7,203 nucleotides of DNA from Fidelibacterota bacterium UBA2980 (GTDB lineage: Bacteria; Fidelibacterota; Marinisomatia; Marinisomatales; Marinisomataceae), in contig DEAO01000036.1 of the NCBI GenBank assembly GCA_002348725.1, positions 4,447 through 11,649 of the forward strand. Reading direction: 5' to 3'. Positions 6,163 through 7,203 of this stretch are shown in pieces. Numbering within the stretch: the first letter of the stretch is position 1; each line of letters begins with the position of its first letter. The notes below the pieces were generated by a model. It did no database searches, was not told the origin of the DNA, and saw only the letters and a program-made list of their open reading frames with translations. A program made the translations under genes and the position numbers.

Positions 6163-7203
6163 ATTTTATATTCCTTGTCTTAAGAAGGTTGTTCTTATCT
6201 AAACAGAGTAATTTTTTTTTCAGAATAACAAATATCGTATCAATTATTAGTTTAGCAATTGGTATTGCATCGCTTAGCATAGTATTAAGTTCAGTCTCAG
6301 GTTTTGAGAATAAAGTTTTTGATAAGTTATCCAATATAAATGGATATTCTACAGTTAACAATTTATTTGAAGATACTTTTAATAAATCAGACGTTCTACT
6401 GCCAGATATAGTTCAAAATAATGAATCTCTAATATTTGAGTATATTGAAAAACCTGCAGTAATAAAATCAAAACACAATAGTAATAATATTATTGTTTAT
6501 GGTTTAGAAAAGAACGATTTGGTTCATTTTTCTCTTTTGCAGCATATTAATCATAAAAAACTTTCTTTTAATGATGTCGTTATAGGTAAGGAATTAGCTA
6601 ATAAATTAAAAGTTAAAAAAGGTGACCCATTAATCTTGGTAAATCCTGTATCAAATAAATCAATTCTTGATAACAATAAATTTTTGTTTTTAAAAATTGA
6701 AGATATTTATTCTTCTGGTATTTATGATTATGATTCACGTTTGATTTTCATGTCTTTAAGTGCAATTCAGTCTTATTTTCGACTTGAAAATCATATTAGC
6801 GGTTGGATGATTTTTGATAAGTCAATCAATTTTAATGAATTAGATTTACCATTTTATCAAATTGATTTAAAAGATAGACATGCTGAATTATTTAGATGGA
6901 TCAATACTCAGAAATGGCCAATTATATTTATTTTCAGCCTGATTGCTTTAGTATCTTATTTTAATCTGTTAAGCTCAATAAATATTCTTTTCTATGAGAA
7001 AAGATTTAATCTTGCAATTATGAAAACATATGGCATGTCAAATAAAAAATTAGCATTTATGTTTACACTGCAAGGTATTTTATTAGCTTTGATTGGATCT
7101 GTTTTGGGAATAATCTTGTCTTATCTCGTTGTTATTTTACAAGAGCAATTTCATATTATTTCACTACCAGAGAATATATATTTTGTTAGTTATTTGCCTA
7201 TGG
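6159..7203 (+). CDS. Lipoprotein-releasing ABC transporter permease, LolC/LolE family (3' end outside window)
   Basis: The frame is open from ATG 6159 to the window end, giving 348 residues with no stop. The family is typically about 400-415 long, so roughly 60 residues including the last membrane helix are missing. LolC/LolE proteins form the inner-membrane part of LolCDE, which extracts lipoproteins for transfer to the outer membrane using the ATPase LolD. Visible family features are a first membrane helix at about 22-46 followed by VSGFE (46-50), matching the MNGFE of LolC/E; a periplasmic domain containing VIGKELANKLKVKKGDPLIL (141-160) and SSGIYDYDSRLIFMSL (185-200); a second helix at about 254-279; the cytoplasmic coupling region YEKRFNLAIMKTYGMSNKK (279-297); a third helix at about 299-328; and LPENIYFVSYLP (336-347), the conserved LPxxxYxxxxLP region. 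The ATG overlaps the lysS stop as ATGA, implying translational coupling. C versus E cannot be decided; outside Proteobacteria a single permease often serves as both. LolD would be expected downstream. Confidence 0.9.
   Translation, partial: MNFIFLVLRRLFLSKQSNFFFRITNIVSIISLAIGIASLSIVLSSVSGFENKVFDKLSNINGYSTVNNLFEDTFNKSDVLLPDIVQNNESLIFEYIEKPAVIKSKHNSNNIIVYGLEKNDLVHFSLLQHINHKKLSFNDVVIGKELANKLKVKKGDPLILVNPVSNKSILDNNKFLFLKIEDIYSSGIYDYDSRLIFMSLSAIQSYFRLENHISGWMIFDKSINFNELDLPFYQIDLKDRHAELFRWINTQKWPIIFIFSLIALVSYFNLLSSINILFYEKRFNLAIMKTYGMSNKKLAFMFTLQGILLALIGSVLGIILSYLVVILQEQFHIISLPENIYFVSYLPM

Noticed and set aside
6128..6361. 77-codon minus-strand frame across the lysS/permease junction
   Set aside because: The + strand at this place encodes the LysS C-terminus and the first membrane helix of a LolC/E-type permease, which fully explains the sequence.
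1..7203. Mobile element, CRISPR array, tRNA/rRNA gene, internal promoter or terminator
   Set aside because: No inverted or direct repeat series, transposase, cloverleaf or rRNA signature was seen by eye, and the gaps between genes (at most 11 bases) leave no room for a hairpin terminator.

Overview
The window is an A+T-rich stretch, roughly one third G+C or less by eye. It carries seven protein-coding genes, all on the + strand and packed end to end: ftsH (3' end only), folP, cdaA (diadenylate cyclase), a fused FMN-split-barrel/UbiA-type prenyltransferase gene, prfB (with a programmed +1 frameshift), lysS, and a lolC/lolE-type lipoprotein-export permease cut by the window end. The largest gap between genes is 11 bases. 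Two junctions overlap, by 10 and 4 bases. I see no room for an internal promoter or intrinsic terminator between genes, so the simplest reading is one long transcription unit that begins before and continues beyond the window.

The likely source is a Gram-negative bacterium. The LolC/E-type permease implies an outer membrane with lipoproteins. A membrane diadenylate cyclase directly after folP, low G+C, and start sites mostly without Shine-Dalgarno sequences recall the Bacteroidota/Chlorobi/Marinimicrobia (FCB) assemblage. An AT-rich marine lineage such as Marinimicrobia (SAR406) is my best guess, but no rRNA gene is present to confirm it.

Layout: 1-486 FtsH protease C-terminus; 490-1341 dihydropteroate synthase (folate synthesis, GTG start); 1350-2126 membrane-bound c-di-AMP synthase; 2129-3589 two-domain flavin-fold plus prenyltransferase protein, probably linked to quinone synthesis; 3580-4675 peptide chain release factor 2, read through an in-frame TGA by +1 frameshifting; 4687-6162 lysyl-tRNA synthetase; 6159-7203 lipoprotein-releasing ABC permease.

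The content is mostly housekeeping: membrane protein quality control, folate, second messenger, quinone, translation, envelope. The prfB-lysS pair is an old conserved neighbourhood. I see no mobile element, CRISPR, toxin system or defence island. The least ordinary element is the FMN-barrel/UbiA fusion. The second is that a release-factor recoding switch sits inside a tightly packed operon, where it could affect the genes behind it.
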